DNA of 64,000 nt from Namhaeicola litoreus. Its GTDB lineage: Bacteria > Bacteroidota > Bacteroidia > Flavobacteriales > Flavobacteriaceae. The position numbers were made by a program, and so were the translations under genes. Below the pieces are notes generated by a model. It was not told where the DNA came from and searched no databases. It was given only the letters and a program-made list of their open reading frames with translations. The number at the start of each line of letters is the position of its first letter. The first letter of the stretch is position 1. The DNA lies in contig NZ_JBHTMY010000004.1 in NCBI RefSeq assembly GCF_042679565.1, positions 186,001 to 250,000 on the forward strand, in the 5' to 3' direction. Positions 1 to 8,319 of this stretch are shown here, in pieces.

Positions 1-1
1 G

Positions 2-862
2 CCCAAAACGGAGATCGGGGTTGTTGAAATGGGGGCGAATCATCCCAAAGAAATTGACTTTTTATGTAGAATTGCCGAACCAGATTTTGGTTATATCACA
101 AATTTTGGTAGAGTCCATTTAGAAGGGTTTATAAATCTGGCGGGTGTGATTCAATCGAAAACTGAAATGTATAGAGAACTAGCCGCGAGAAACAAAATGG
201 TTTTTGTCAATGCAAATGATGAAGTACAATTGGAAAGATCAAAAGATCAGCTAAGGAAAACTTTTGGTCCGCAAGGATCTGATTACCCAATCTCATTTAT
301 TAAGGCAGATCCTTTTGTAGTGGTTGAATTCAATCATATGTCGGTGAGTAGTCAATTAATAGGGAAATACAACTTTGCCAATATTTGTGCAGCCATTGCG
401 ATTGGTTGTTATTTCAAAGTTGAACCGTTTAAGATTAAAGAAGCAATTGAGGCTTATATCCCTCAAAATAACCGTTCACAGATTATTCAAAAAGGTGAAT
501 TGAAAATTATTTTAGATGCCTACAATGCTAATCCTAATAGCATGGTTGCTGCGCTCGAGAATTTGTTTCAACTAGGCGATAATAAAAAAATGGTAATTCT
601 AGGGGATATGTTCGAAATTGGAGAAAAAAGCCATGAAGAACATCAAGCAATCACAGATCTTTTGCAAAATTCCGATTTGGACAAAATTATTTTAGTAGGG
701 AAAAATTTTGCTGCAACAAATTATGATGAAAATAAAATTGTTGTCTATCCTACTTTTGATGAACTAAAAGCAGGAATAAACAAAAATGAATTTCTTAGAG
801 GAGTGGTGCTAGTGAAGGCTTCTCGGGGAATGGCTTTGGAAAGAGTACTGGAATTACTATAG
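2..862 (+). CDS. murF: UDP-N-acetylmuramoyl-tripeptide--D-alanyl-D-alanine ligase (MurF), 5' truncated
   Basis: Cytoplasmic Mur ligase that adds D-Ala-D-Ala to the UDP-MurNAc-tripeptide, the last cytoplasmic step of peptidoglycan precursor synthesis. The reading frame is already open at base 2, so the N-terminal part with the ATP P-loop lies outside the window and 286 residues remain. Visible family landmarks are EMGANHPKEI at the start (central domain), NNRSQ in the C-terminal Mur ligase domain, DAYNANPNSM and GDMFEIGEKSHEEH. An ATG at 29 lies within the conserved EMGA motif and is internal, not the start. It converges on the DUF4468 gene, with only 3 nt between the stops. MurB and Ddl, from the same pathway, are encoded further along the window. 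Confidence 0.95.
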   Translation, partial: PKTEIGVVEMGANHPKEIDFLCRIAEPDFGYITNFGRVHLEGFINLAGVIQSKTEMYRELAARNKMVFVNANDEVQLERSKDQLRKTFGPQGSDYPISFIKADPFVVVEFNHMSVSSQLIGKYNFANICAAIAIGCYFKVEPFKIKEAIEAYIPQNNRSQIIQKGELKIILDAYNANPNSMVAALENLFQLGDNKKMVILGDMFEIGEKSHEEHQAITDLLQNSDLDKIILVGKNFAATNYDENKIVVYPTFDELKAGINKNEFLRGVVLVKASRGMALERVLELL

Positions 863-865
863 GGT

Positions 866-1396
866 TTACCAATCTTCTTCTGATTCTTCCATTTTACCGG
901 TTTGAATGTAATTTTCCAAGCTAGCCATGGCTCGACTAATTTCTGCATCAATCGGCTCTTCAAGAGCTAGAAGATATTTTTTTGGAAATCGATCCATATA
1001 AGTTTTTAAACTAATGGCATCAATTTCATCCAAATAAACTTTGCCAATTCTAAAATTGGTAAAAGAATACTTATATCGATTATCTTTTGCCATAATTTGC
1101 ACATCATAAATTAATGTTACCGGTAATGGTTTTGAGATGAACTTCCATGAAAAGCTATAAGGAATAGTAGCACTTATAGAAAATGCAGTATCACTTTTGA
1201 TTAAAGCATTTTTGTAGAATTTAGAAAGCCATGTTTCGGATTTTTGAAGTAGAATGTCTTTTGATTGGCCATCGGCCTGAACTACTTCTTCATATTTAAA
1301 TTCACCTGTCTCACCGTCAATTTTTATCAATTGGGCTTGGATACTGGTTAAAACAAAGATAAATACGAGGGAAAATATTAATCTTTTCAATTTCAT
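866..1396 (-). CDS. DUF4468-type secreted protein
   Basis: A 176-residue protein with a clear Sec signal peptide (hydrophobic stretch at about residues 6-21 ending in QAQ, the usual Bacteroidota cleavage context). The mature part begins IDGETGEFKYEEVVQADG and carries the pattern of DUF4468, a TBP-like-fold domain common in Bacteroidota periplasmic or outer-membrane proteins: a strand, then a helix with DILLQKSETWLSKFYKN, then strands. The biochemical role is unknown. It is monocistronic by position, converging on murF and separated from argS by about 90 nt with no recognisable signal. The family assignment is by pattern memory, so it is less certain than that of the neighbouring enzymes. Confidence 0.75.
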   Translation of the reverse strand: MKLKRLIFSLVFIFVLTSIQAQLIKIDGETGEFKYEEVVQADGQSKDILLQKSETWLSKFYKNALIKSDTAFSISATIPYSFSWKFISKPLPVTLIYDVQIMAKDNRYKYSFTNFRIGKVYLDEIDAISLKTYMDRFPKKYLLALEEPIDAEISRAMASLENYIQTGKMEESEEDW

Positions 1397-1488
1397 AGTA
1401 TAAAAGTTAGGGGGCTCTTATTTATGTCGCCAAGGGTACGAAGTTAACATAAATTTTTATTCAAAAAAAAAAGGATTTAAAATTATGG

Positions 1489-3267
1489 TTACATTCTTTC
1501 TGGTACTTCAATTCCCAATAAGGCGAAAGACCGCTTAATAATCTGGCCAACTTGTTCTGTTAATTGTATTCTAAAGATCTTTTCTTTATCATTATCAGCA
1601 CCTAAAATCGGGACGGTCTGATAAAAAGAATTATACAATTTGACTAACTCATATGTATAATTAGCCATCAGAGCAGGGCTTAATTGCTCAGCACTTTGTT
1701 GAAGAACATTCGGAAAATTCTCTAAAAATCGAATTAAATTGCGCTCTTTTTCATGCAGGTTGAGGTTGGTAATAGGCTCAGCGTAATCAAAATCTGCCTT
1801 TCGAAGAATAGATTGAATTCTCGCATAGGTATACTGTATAAATGGCCCGGTATTACCGTTAAAATCAATAGATTCTTTGGGGTCAAACAGAATTCTTTTT
1901 TTAGGATCAACTTTTAAAATATAGTATTTAAGTGCGCCTAAGCCAATAATTTTATAGAGTCGTTCTTTTTCCTCTTCACTATAACCTTCCAGTTTACCGA
2001 GTTCGATAGAAATATCTCTTGCGGTATTGGTCATTTCTAAGATTAATTCATCAGCATCTACCACTGTACCTTCTCTGGATTTCATTTTACCGGAAGGGAG
2101 ATCGACCATTCCATAAGATAAATGATATAAATTTTCTGCCCAACTAAAACCCAATTTGTTCAGAATCAAGAATAGAACTTTGAAATGGTAATCTTGTTCA
2201 TTTCCAACAGTATAAACAAGTGTGTCTATGTCTGTATAATCTTTTATTCTTTGAATAGCTGTGCCTATATCTTGCGTCATATAAACTGCCGTGCCATCTG
2301 CCCTTAACACAATTTTTTCATCGAGGCCTTCTTCTGTGAGGTCAATCCAAACAGAGCCATCCTCTTTTCTATAAAATACACCTTTTTCTAAGCCTTCTTG
2401 AACAACATCTTTGCCCAATAGGTATGTGTTGCTTTCGTAATAGTTCACATCAAAGTCAACGCCAAGTTCAAGGTAGGTTTTATTAAATCCTTCATAGACC
2501 CATCCGTTCATTTTTCTCCAAAGATCAATAACTTCCTGGTCTCCAGCTTCCCATTTGATAAGCATTTCCTGAGCTTCCAATAGGGCAGGAGCTGATTTCT
2601 TAGCTTCTTCCTCAGAAATCCCCTTTTCTGTCAATTCTTGAATTTGGGTTTTGTATAATTGGTCGAATTTCACATAAAAATCTCCAACAAATTTATCACC
2701 TTTAAGGTCTAAATCTCGAGGAGTTTTGCCTTCACCAAACTTTTGCCAGGCCAGCATACTTTTGCAGATATGGATCCCACGGTCATTGATAATCTGCGTT
2801 TTGTACACTTTTTTTCCATTGGCAGCGATAATTTCAGCGACAGAATAGCCCAACAAATTATTCCTGATATGGCCCAAATGCAAAGGCTTATTGGTGTTCG
2901 GCGAAGAGTATTCTACCATGACAGATTTCCCTTTTGGATCAGGTTTCGTAATCCCAAAATCAGATTGCGATGTAATGTCTTGAAAGGTTTGCAGGAAATA
3001 TTGATCAGTTAAACTAATATTCAAAAACCCTTTTACGACATTGAAATCCTTAATTTCCTCGACATTTAATTTTAAATATTCAGCTAATTTGGTAGCTATA
3101 TCAGCAGGATTACCTTTTACATATTTCAAAAAAGGAAATATTAATATGGTTAAATCTCCTTCAAAGTCTTTTACAGTTTCCTGAAAATCAACGTTAGGAA
3201 TATCGACCTTGAAAATTTGGTTCATTCCCTTTTTTACTTCACTTTCTAAAATATTGTAAATCTGCAT
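1489..3267 (-). CDS. argS: Arginyl-tRNA synthetase
   Basis: Class I synthetase charging tRNA-Arg. It has 592 residues, the usual length. An N-terminal additional domain (about 1-110) precedes the Rossmann fold, whose HIGH signature is HLGH at residues 130-133 within a run reading SSPNTNKPLHLGH. The KMSK-like region reads GKMKSREGTVVDADEL, as is usual in ArgS, and the C-terminal DALR anticodon-binding domain ends in LLGIEVPERM, a typical ArgS terminus. The start is the first ATG. A TATTTTTG -7 box on the same strand lies 20 nt upstream, implying a very short leader. Confidence 0.97.
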   Translation of the reverse strand: MQIYNILESEVKKGMNQIFKVDIPNVDFQETVKDFEGDLTILIFPFLKYVKGNPADIATKLAEYLKLNVEEIKDFNVVKGFLNISLTDQYFLQTFQDITSQSDFGITKPDPKGKSVMVEYSSPNTNKPLHLGHIRNNLLGYSVAEIIAANGKKVYKTQIINDRGIHICKSMLAWQKFGEGKTPRDLDLKGDKFVGDFYVKFDQLYKTQIQELTEKGISEEEAKKSAPALLEAQEMLIKWEAGDQEVIDLWRKMNGWVYEGFNKTYLELGVDFDVNYYESNTYLLGKDVVQEGLEKGVFYRKEDGSVWIDLTEEGLDEKIVLRADGTAVYMTQDIGTAIQRIKDYTDIDTLVYTVGNEQDYHFKVLFLILNKLGFSWAENLYHLSYGMVDLPSGKMKSREGTVVDADELILEMTNTARDISIELGKLEGYSEEEKERLYKIIGLGALKYYILKVDPKKRILFDPKESIDFNGNTGPFIQYTYARIQSILRKADFDYAEPITNLNLHEKERNLIRFLENFPNVLQQSAEQLSPALMANYTYELVKLYNSFYQTVPILGADNDKEKIFRIQLTEQVGQIIKRSFALLGIEVPERM

Positions 3268-3286
3268 GAAAACATAAATTTGGCTG

Positions 3287-3294
3287 CAAAAATA
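3287..3294 (-). promoter_or_regulatory. Putative -7 box of argS (TATTTTTG)
   Basis: On the minus strand this reads TATTTTTG, matching the Bacteroidota TAnnTTTG element, 20 nt before the argS ATG. No TTG -33 element is seen at a 17-23 nt spacing, so support is partial. Confidence 0.4.
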
Positions 3295-3317
3295 GCTAAT
3301 TTTACAGGAATTTTAGC

Positions 3318-3845
3318 ATGGAAACAAGAAATGCTTTCAGATATAATCATATGAGAATAGGACCAGAAAACTTGCCCAATGCAGCTTTGGATAACTTAGA
3401 AGTGAACAAAAAATTTATAAAGTTGTTGAAGAAGCGAAAGCCTAAACGTTTGGATTTGTTGATGCAAGATTTACACGACGAAGAGTTTGATCAAATGGAT
3501 TGCCTGACTTGTGCCAATTGTTGTAAAACTACCAGTCCGTTGTTTACCGATAAAGACATCGCATCGATCTCTAAAAAATTGAGAATGAAGGAGGTTGATT
3601 TTGTCAAAAATTATTTGAGGATGGATGAGGATGGATTTATGGTCTTACAATCTGCGCCTTGTACTTTTTTAGATGATGATAATAGTTGCTCTATTTATGA
3701 ATTCAGACCTAAAGCATGCAGAGAGTATCCGCACACAAACAGAAAAAAATTTTTGGGTATTGCTGATCTGACCCTTAAAAACGCAGAAATTTGCCCGGCC
3801 GTTTTTCATATTCTCGAAGAACTCAAGAAAAAGTTACCACTTTAA
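3318..3845 (+). CDS. YkgJ-family cysteine-cluster protein
   Basis: A 175-residue soluble protein with the CxxCxxCC cluster (Cys62, 65, 68, 69) and further cysteines in the second half (APCTFLD, SCSIYEF, KACREYP, EICPAV), the pattern of YkgJ/zinc- or iron-sulfur-chelating proteins of unknown function. The ATG at 3318 lies only 50 nt from the divergent argS start, so the two share a short promoter region. Metal identity and substrate cannot be told from sequence. No operon partner is evident, and the EF-G2 gene starts 104 nt downstream. Confidence 0.85.
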   Translation: METRNAFRYNHMRIGPENLPNAALDNLEVNKKFIKLLKKRKPKRLDLLMQDLHDEEFDQMDCLTCANCCKTTSPLFTDKDIASISKKLRMKEVDFVKNYLRMDEDGFMVLQSAPCTFLDDDNSCSIYEFRPKACREYPHTNRKKFLGIADLTLKNAEICPAVFHILEELKKKLPL

Positions 3846-3949
3846 ATTTTTCAAAAAAAAAGTATTTTTTTGTATTTCCTAACATTCGTCATAAGTTAGA
3901 AGCCCTATTTTTTGCTAAATTTAGACTTCTTAACCTTTAAAACACTATT

Positions 3950-6052
3950 ATGAAAATATATGACGAAAAACACATCAAAAATGTGGCTTTTGTTGGCTCT
4001 CATAACAGCGGCAAGACCACGCTTGCCGAAACTATGTTGTTTGAAGCCGGATTGATCAATCGCCGAGGGACTGTTGAAGACAAAAATACCATTTCAGATT
4101 TTCAAGATATCGAGCAAATTAGGCAGACTTCTGTATTTGCAACTCCGTTGCACACTGAGTGGAGAAATTATAAGATCAATATCATTGACACACCCGGTTT
4201 GGATGATTTTATTGGCGAAATTGCCAGTACCATGCGTGTTGTAGACACAATTGCCGTTGTAGTGAACGCCCAGCATGGGGTAGAAATTGGGACGGAAATC
4301 ATATGGGAATATGTGGATAAATTTATCAAACCTACACTATTCGTCATTAATCAGATCGATCATCCCAATGCCAAGTACGATGAAGCCTACAATAGCATTG
4401 TCAATTTAGCAGGCAAGAATACTGTAAAAATTCAATATCCAACTATTATTGATGGAGCCCAAGCCATCATAGATGTTTTAAAAATGAAGGCCTATAAATT
4501 TGGTCCCGATGGAGGTAAGCCAGAAAAATTGGCTATTCCTGATGAGCACAAAAGTATGGCCGATGAGTTGCACAACGAATTGGTAGAAAGAGCAGCAGAA
4601 AACGATGAAGCTTTAATGGAACTCTATTTTGATAAAGGAACACTGTCTGAAGAAGAAATGCGTCAAGGAATTAAGAAAGGAATGATGAACCATGAATTAT
4701 TTCCTGTTTTTTGCGTTTCTGCACTAAAAGATATGGGTACCGGAAGATTAATGGGATTTATTGATAATGTGGCCCCTGCGGCAGGAGAATTGAAACCTGA
4801 GCAAAGTGTAGAAGGGAACGATGTAGTTTGCAAACCAGAGGAGCCTGCAGCACTTTTCGTTTTTAAAACATTTTTTGAACCGAGTGTTGGTAAAATTAAT
4901 TTCTTCAAAGTTAAATCTGGTGAAGTTAAAGTGGGTGATCGATTAGAAAATTCCAGAACCGGAGAACTGGAAAGCTTAAACCAGTTATTTATTATGGATG
5001 GAAAAAAACGCGAATCGGTCGAAAAACTTTCTGCAGGAGACATAGGCGCTACCATCAAATTAAAAGATACTGAAACGAACGACACATTGCATACTGCCGG
5101 TAAAAAAATCACAATTAAACCGATCAAATTTCCTGATGGAAGAATTAAAAAAGTAATTCAACCGTTAGAGAAAAAAGATGAAGAGAAACTAGGGGAGGCT
5201 TTAAAAAGAATGTTTAGCCAAGATCCTACTTGTGAAGCAAAATATTCGCCAGAATCGAAACAATTAATTCTATCTTGTCAGGGAGAACTTCATTTATCAA
5301 TTATCGAATGGACATTGAAGAATGTTTATGGTATTGATGTTGAGCTCAGTAAACCCAAGGTGAATTATAGAGAAACAATTCAAAGACCTGCCAATGCTAA
5401 TTACAAGCACAAAAAACAATCTGGTGGAGCGGGCCAGTTTGGTGAAGTACACTTAAAGATAGAACCATTTCAAGAAGGAATGCCTGAACCTGAGGGATTT
5501 AATATTAGAGGTAAAGAGGAGGTTGACTTAAAATGGGGAGGTAAACTTGTTTTTTACAATTGTATAACCGGAGGAGTAATTGACGCAAGATATTTGCCTT
5601 CTGTTCTCAAAGGTATTTTGGAAGTGATGGAAGAAGGACCCTTGACAGGTTCTTATGCAAGGGATATCCGAGTCATGGTCTATGATGGAAAAATGCACTC
5701 CGTAGATTCTAACGATATTTCTTTTAAAATTGCCGGGGCACATGCCTTTAAAGAAGCTTTTTTAAATGCAAAACCGAGATTGTTAGAGCCTATACACGAT
5801 CTAGAGGTAAAAGTTCCAGAGGAATTAATGGGAAATGTTATGACTGATCTTCAAACGAGAAGAGCCATTATTGTGGGAATGGATAGTGATGGAAAATACC
5901 AGATCATCAAAGCAAAAATCCCATTGGCTGAAATGTATAAATACTCTACAAATTTAAGATCAATCACACAGGGTCGTGGAACATTCAAGACCAAATTTGC
6001 TTCTTTTGAAGTAGTTCCATCAAATATTCAAGAAGAATTGGTCTCACAATAA
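3950..6052 (+). CDS. fusA2: EF-G2-type elongation factor G paralog, GTPase centre altered
   Basis: A 700-residue translational GTPase-family protein with EF-G domain order: a G domain to about residue 270, domain II, then III, IV and V. The domain IV tip region reads HKKQSGGAGQFGEVHL, and GPLTGSYARDIRVMVYDG is present. The P-loop is GSHNSGKT (16-23) in place of AHIDAGKT, switch II is DTPGLDDF (80-87), so the catalytic His that follows DTPG is Leu84, and G4 is NQID (134-137) rather than NKID. These features place it with the Bacteroidota EF-G2 paralogs. One of these, in Bacteroides, has been reported to support translocation without GTP hydrolysis. It is therefore inferred to be a second, non-hydrolysing EF-G rather than the main fusA product. 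It is monocistronic, with a strong hairpin after the stop. Confidence 0.9.
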   Translation: MKIYDEKHIKNVAFVGSHNSGKTTLAETMLFEAGLINRRGTVEDKNTISDFQDIEQIRQTSVFATPLHTEWRNYKINIIDTPGLDDFIGEIASTMRVVDTIAVVVNAQHGVEIGTEIIWEYVDKFIKPTLFVINQIDHPNAKYDEAYNSIVNLAGKNTVKIQYPTIIDGAQAIIDVLKMKAYKFGPDGGKPEKLAIPDEHKSMADELHNELVERAAENDEALMELYFDKGTLSEEEMRQGIKKGMMNHELFPVFCVSALKDMGTGRLMGFIDNVAPAAGELKPEQSVEGNDVVCKPEEPAALFVFKTFFEPSVGKINFFKVKSGEVKVGDRLENSRTGELESLNQLFIMDGKKRESVEKLSAGDIGATIKLKDTETNDTLHTAGKKITIKPIKFPDGRIKKVIQPLEKKDEEKLGEALKRMFSQDPTCEAKYSPESKQLILSCQGELHLSIIEWTLKNVYGIDVELSKPKVNYRETIQRPANANYKHKKQSGGAGQFGEVHLKIEPFQEGMPEPEGFNIRGKEEVDLKWGGKLVFYNCITGGVIDARYLPSVLKGILEVMEEGPLTGSYARDIRVMVYDGKMHSVDSNDISFKIAGAHAFKEAFLNAKPRLLEPIHDLEVKVPEELMGNVMTDLQTRRAIIVGMDSDGKYQIIKAKIPLAEMYKYSTNLRSITQGRGTFKTKFASFEVVPSNIQEELVSQ

Positions 6053-6071
6053 AAGGAAAATTAGGTTTTTG

Positions 6072-6110
6072 AACTTGCAGAATAACATAAAGGGGATTCT
6101 GCAAGTTTTC
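6072..6110 (+). terminator. Hairpin terminator after EF-G2
   Basis: A perfect 12-bp inverted repeat (6072-6083 with 6096-6107, 12-nt loop) starts 20 nt after the EF-G2 stop and is followed by a short T-rich stretch. It separates EF-G2 from the next gene. Confidence 0.7.
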
Positions 6111-6136
6111 CTATGTTTACCAAATAGATTCTCACC

Positions 6137-6895
6137 ATGAAAATATTCTTATCAGAAAGTTTAGTGCAATACAGTTCTTATACCTTTAATTATGCCCTCT
6201 ATTGTTTGAAGGAAAAAGATAAAGAAATACCGGATATTTACAACTTGGGCTTTTTACCCTATTCTAATGATTTGAAATTAGAAAAAGAACTCTTTTATAT
6301 GGCTAGAAGCCTAAGAGTTAATATGTCAGATTTTAAAGAGACTTCTGAGAACAGAAGGGTTTTAAAAAAAATAGAAGAACTTAATCCAAGCTTTCAAGTT
6401 ATACCCATAAATGAGTTTGACACTGAGCAAGCATCTTTCAAAACTTTTTGCTTCGAGTTTGCTAAAGAAAGATTCACAGAACCTATTTCAATAGAGCGGA
6501 TTGAGTATATACTGAAATGGAAAAGTTTGAGTCATGTTTTCGAGTTTTCTTTAAACAACAAAAAAGTAGGTTTTGTTCTTTGTATCCTATATGGTGGGAC
6601 ATTACATTATTGGTTTTCTTTTTTTGATCTCAATTACCCCGCTTATTCATTGGGAAAATATATGATGTTTAGCGTCATCAAATGGGCTTTCGAACAGAAA
6701 ATGGAAGCTGTTTATTTAGGTACATGTTATGGAGAAAAGGCGCTTTATAAAGCCAGAGATTTTAAAGGACTCGAATTCTTTGATGGAAATGTGTGGAATA
6801 ATGATATGAAGTTATTAAAAGAAAAATGTAAAAATGATGCTTCAGTTGAATTGGATCATTTTAAGCGAGATAAAAACTACTTTCTCGATGTTTAA
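6137..6895 (+). CDS. Arginyltransferase/GNAT-like protein
   Basis: A 252-residue soluble protein. The C-terminal half has the GNAT-type layout of aminoacyl-tRNA-protein transferases: a strand reading HVFEFSLNNKKVGFVL, then HYWFSFFDLNYPAYSLGKYMM, a helix, EAVYLGTCYG, and YKARDFKGLEFFDGNVW, which resembles the YK...F.P.E...G.W end of ATE/Bpt proteins. The N-terminal half (IYNLGFLPYSND, FYMARSLRVNMSDFKETSENRR) lacks the Cys-rich element of canonical ATE. A role in N-degron tagging by transfer of an amino acid from tRNA is possible but inferred; a plain N-acetyltransferase is the alternative. It lies between two promoter/terminator signals, so it is probably monocistronic. Confidence 0.6.
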   Translation: MKIFLSESLVQYSSYTFNYALYCLKEKDKEIPDIYNLGFLPYSNDLKLEKELFYMARSLRVNMSDFKETSENRRVLKKIEELNPSFQVIPINEFDTEQASFKTFCFEFAKERFTEPISIERIEYILKWKSLSHVFEFSLNNKKVGFVLCILYGGTLHYWFSFFDLNYPAYSLGKYMMFSVIKWAFEQKMEAVYLGTCYGEKALYKARDFKGLEFFDGNVWNNDMKLLKEKCKNDASVELDHFKRDKNYFLDV

Positions 6896-6957
6896 TTTTG
6901 TAAATAGAAACATTTGTTAAAAGCTAATTATATCCCTTTTAAAACTGGAAAAATGCT

Positions 6958-6965
6958 TAAATTTG
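6958..6965 (+). promoter_or_regulatory. Putative -7 box (TAAATTTG) for the 6982-10114 cluster
   Basis: Exact TAnnTTTG match 17 nt before the ATG at 6982. No TTG at the expected upstream spacing. It would drive the small membrane protein and probably the glycosyltransferase, sigma and transporter genes behind it. Confidence 0.4.
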
Positions 6966-6981
6966 CACAAATTTATTTCGC

Positions 6982-7191
6982 ATGAAACTACTCATTATTT
7001 CTATTATTTTATTAGGATTGGCTTTTGCAGGAATCGCCATTAAAATTTGGGCAAAGAAAGATGGTGAATTCGATGGAACATGTGCAGGAAGTAATGCTAA
7101 AATGAAAGCCAAAGGAATAACTTGTGGTTGTGGAAATGAAGAGGGGTGCAGTAATAAAAAATTAGCCCAAGAAAACATTGCTGCCCAATAA
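6982..7191 (+). CDS. Small Cys-rich membrane protein
   Basis: A 69-residue protein with one N-terminal hydrophobic segment (about residues 3-22) and a short tail holding four cysteines (Cys34, 48, 50, 56). The spacing C-x13-C-x-C-x5-C suggests metal or iron-sulfur binding. Similar short proteins are annotated in flavobacteria only as membrane or secreted protein. The N-terminus could be an uncleaved anchor, since no convincing cleavage site follows it. It is 19 nt upstream of the glycosyltransferase, so co-transcription is likely. Function is not known. Confidence 0.75.
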   Translation: MKLLIISIILLGLAFAGIAIKIWAKKDGEFDGTCAGSNAKMKAKGITCGCGNEEGCSNKKLAQENIAAQ

Positions 7192-7209
7192 AAGGTGGCG
7201 ATTTAAAAA

Positions 7210-8310
7210 ATGACTGTATTTATAGTCTTTCTTCTCGTTTTTTTTGTCCAATTATTTTTCTTCTCGTTTTTTTTTAAGAAACTTCAGTCTAAATCTTCGC
7301 ATAAATTAGAATGTCCTCCTGGTGTATCCATTGTTGTTTGTGCAAAGAATGAAGCAAACAACTTACCTCATTTATTGCCAATCTTAGCCAGTCAGAACTA
7401 TCCAAAATATGAGATTGTGTTGGTGAATGACCGTTCGAAAGATGGAACACTTTCCATTTTGGAATCTTTTAAAAAAGCACATAACAAATTAGATCGCCCT
7501 ATAAAAATTGTAGATCTCAGCAATTCAGAGATAACAGGTAAGAAAAATGCTATTCAAAAAGGAATCGAAGTAACTGAATTTAAGAACCTATTATTTACAG
7601 ATGCTGATTGTTTGCCTCATTCTATAAATTGGTTAGAAAGAATGACCGTCGATTTAAACTTGGATAGAGAAATTGTATTGGGTTATGGCCCATATCGCAA
7701 AATACAAAAATCGTTCTTGAATAAATTAATACGATTTGAAACGCTTATGACCGCAATTCAGTATTTCTCCTATGCTGAAAGAGGGATTCCCTATATGGGT
7801 GTAGGTAGGAATTTGGCCTATCATAAAGATGTTTTTTTGAGTCAGAATGGATTCGAATCGCATAAAAGTATCCTTTCGGGTGATGATGATCTTTTTGTAA
7901 GTGCAGTGGCTAATAATAAGAATACGGCCATTTGTTTGTCGAAAGAATCATTCGTCACTTCAGAGCCACCCGAAACAATGAAAACCTGGATAAGGCAGAA
8001 GAGGCGACATATAACAACTTCTGTACATTACCAGTTTAAACATCAGTTTTTACTCACCTTATTTTATGTAAGCCAGTTACTGTTTTGGATTTTATCTTTT
8101 TATCTGTTATTTCATCACATTCAAGTATATATCGTTCTAGCATTGGTTTTAGTTAGATATTTTTTTTGGCATGCCAAGATTAAACACAACGCAAAAGTAC
8201 TGGATGAGGATGATTTAATCTACAGATCAGTTTGGCTAGAATTTTGTTTAATTTGTTTTCAATTGTATATATTTATTGCAAATCTATTTTCTCCTTCGAA
8301 AAAATGGTAA
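7210..8310 (+). CDS. Membrane-anchored family 2 glycosyltransferase
   Basis: A 366-residue GT2 processive-type enzyme. An N-terminal membrane helix (about 3-22) is followed by the GT-A domain: VSIVVCAKNEANNLP, VNDRSKDGT, the DAD metal/sugar-nucleotide motif in FTDADCLP, SGDDDLFV with the catalytic acid, and QKRRH in place of QxxRW. Two or three C-terminal membrane helices follow (about 285-335 and 345-360). The acceptor and sugar are unknown. The beginning of the gene contains two long T tracts in an 18-nt direct repeat. It lies between the small Cys-rich protein and the ECF sigma gene with gaps of 18 and 9 nt, so it belongs to that operon. Confidence 0.88.
   Translation: MTVFIVFLLVFFVQLFFFSFFFKKLQSKSSHKLECPPGVSIVVCAKNEANNLPHLLPILASQNYPKYEIVLVNDRSKDGTLSILESFKKAHNKLDRPIKIVDLSNSEITGKKNAIQKGIEVTEFKNLLFTDADCLPHSINWLERMTVDLNLDREIVLGYGPYRKIQKSFLNKLIRFETLMTAIQYFSYAERGIPYMGVGRNLAYHKDVFLSQNGFESHKSILSGDDDLFVSAVANNKNTAICLSKESFVTSEPPETMKTWIRQKRRHITTSVHYQFKHQFLLTLFYVSQLLFWILSFYLLFHHIQVYIVLALVLVRYFFWHAKIKHNAKVLDEDDLIYRSVWLEFCLICFQLYIFIANLFSPSKKW
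7228..7275 (+). repeat. Direct repeat with T8/T9 tracts in the glycosyltransferase start
   Basis: An 18-nt unit (TTTCTTCTCG followed by eight T) occurs at 7228-7245 and again at 7257-7274, a 29-nt period. The second copy has a ninth T. The repeat encodes the Phe-rich membrane anchor. A deletion of one period, or slippage in a T tract, would shift the frame. Confidence 0.8.
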
Positions 8311-8319
8311 TTTAAATTG

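Noticed and set aside
3846..3949. Promoter with TATTTTTTG near 3908 for EF-G2
   Set aside because: It has one extra T relative to TAnnTTTG and no -33 partner, so it was not listed as a feature.
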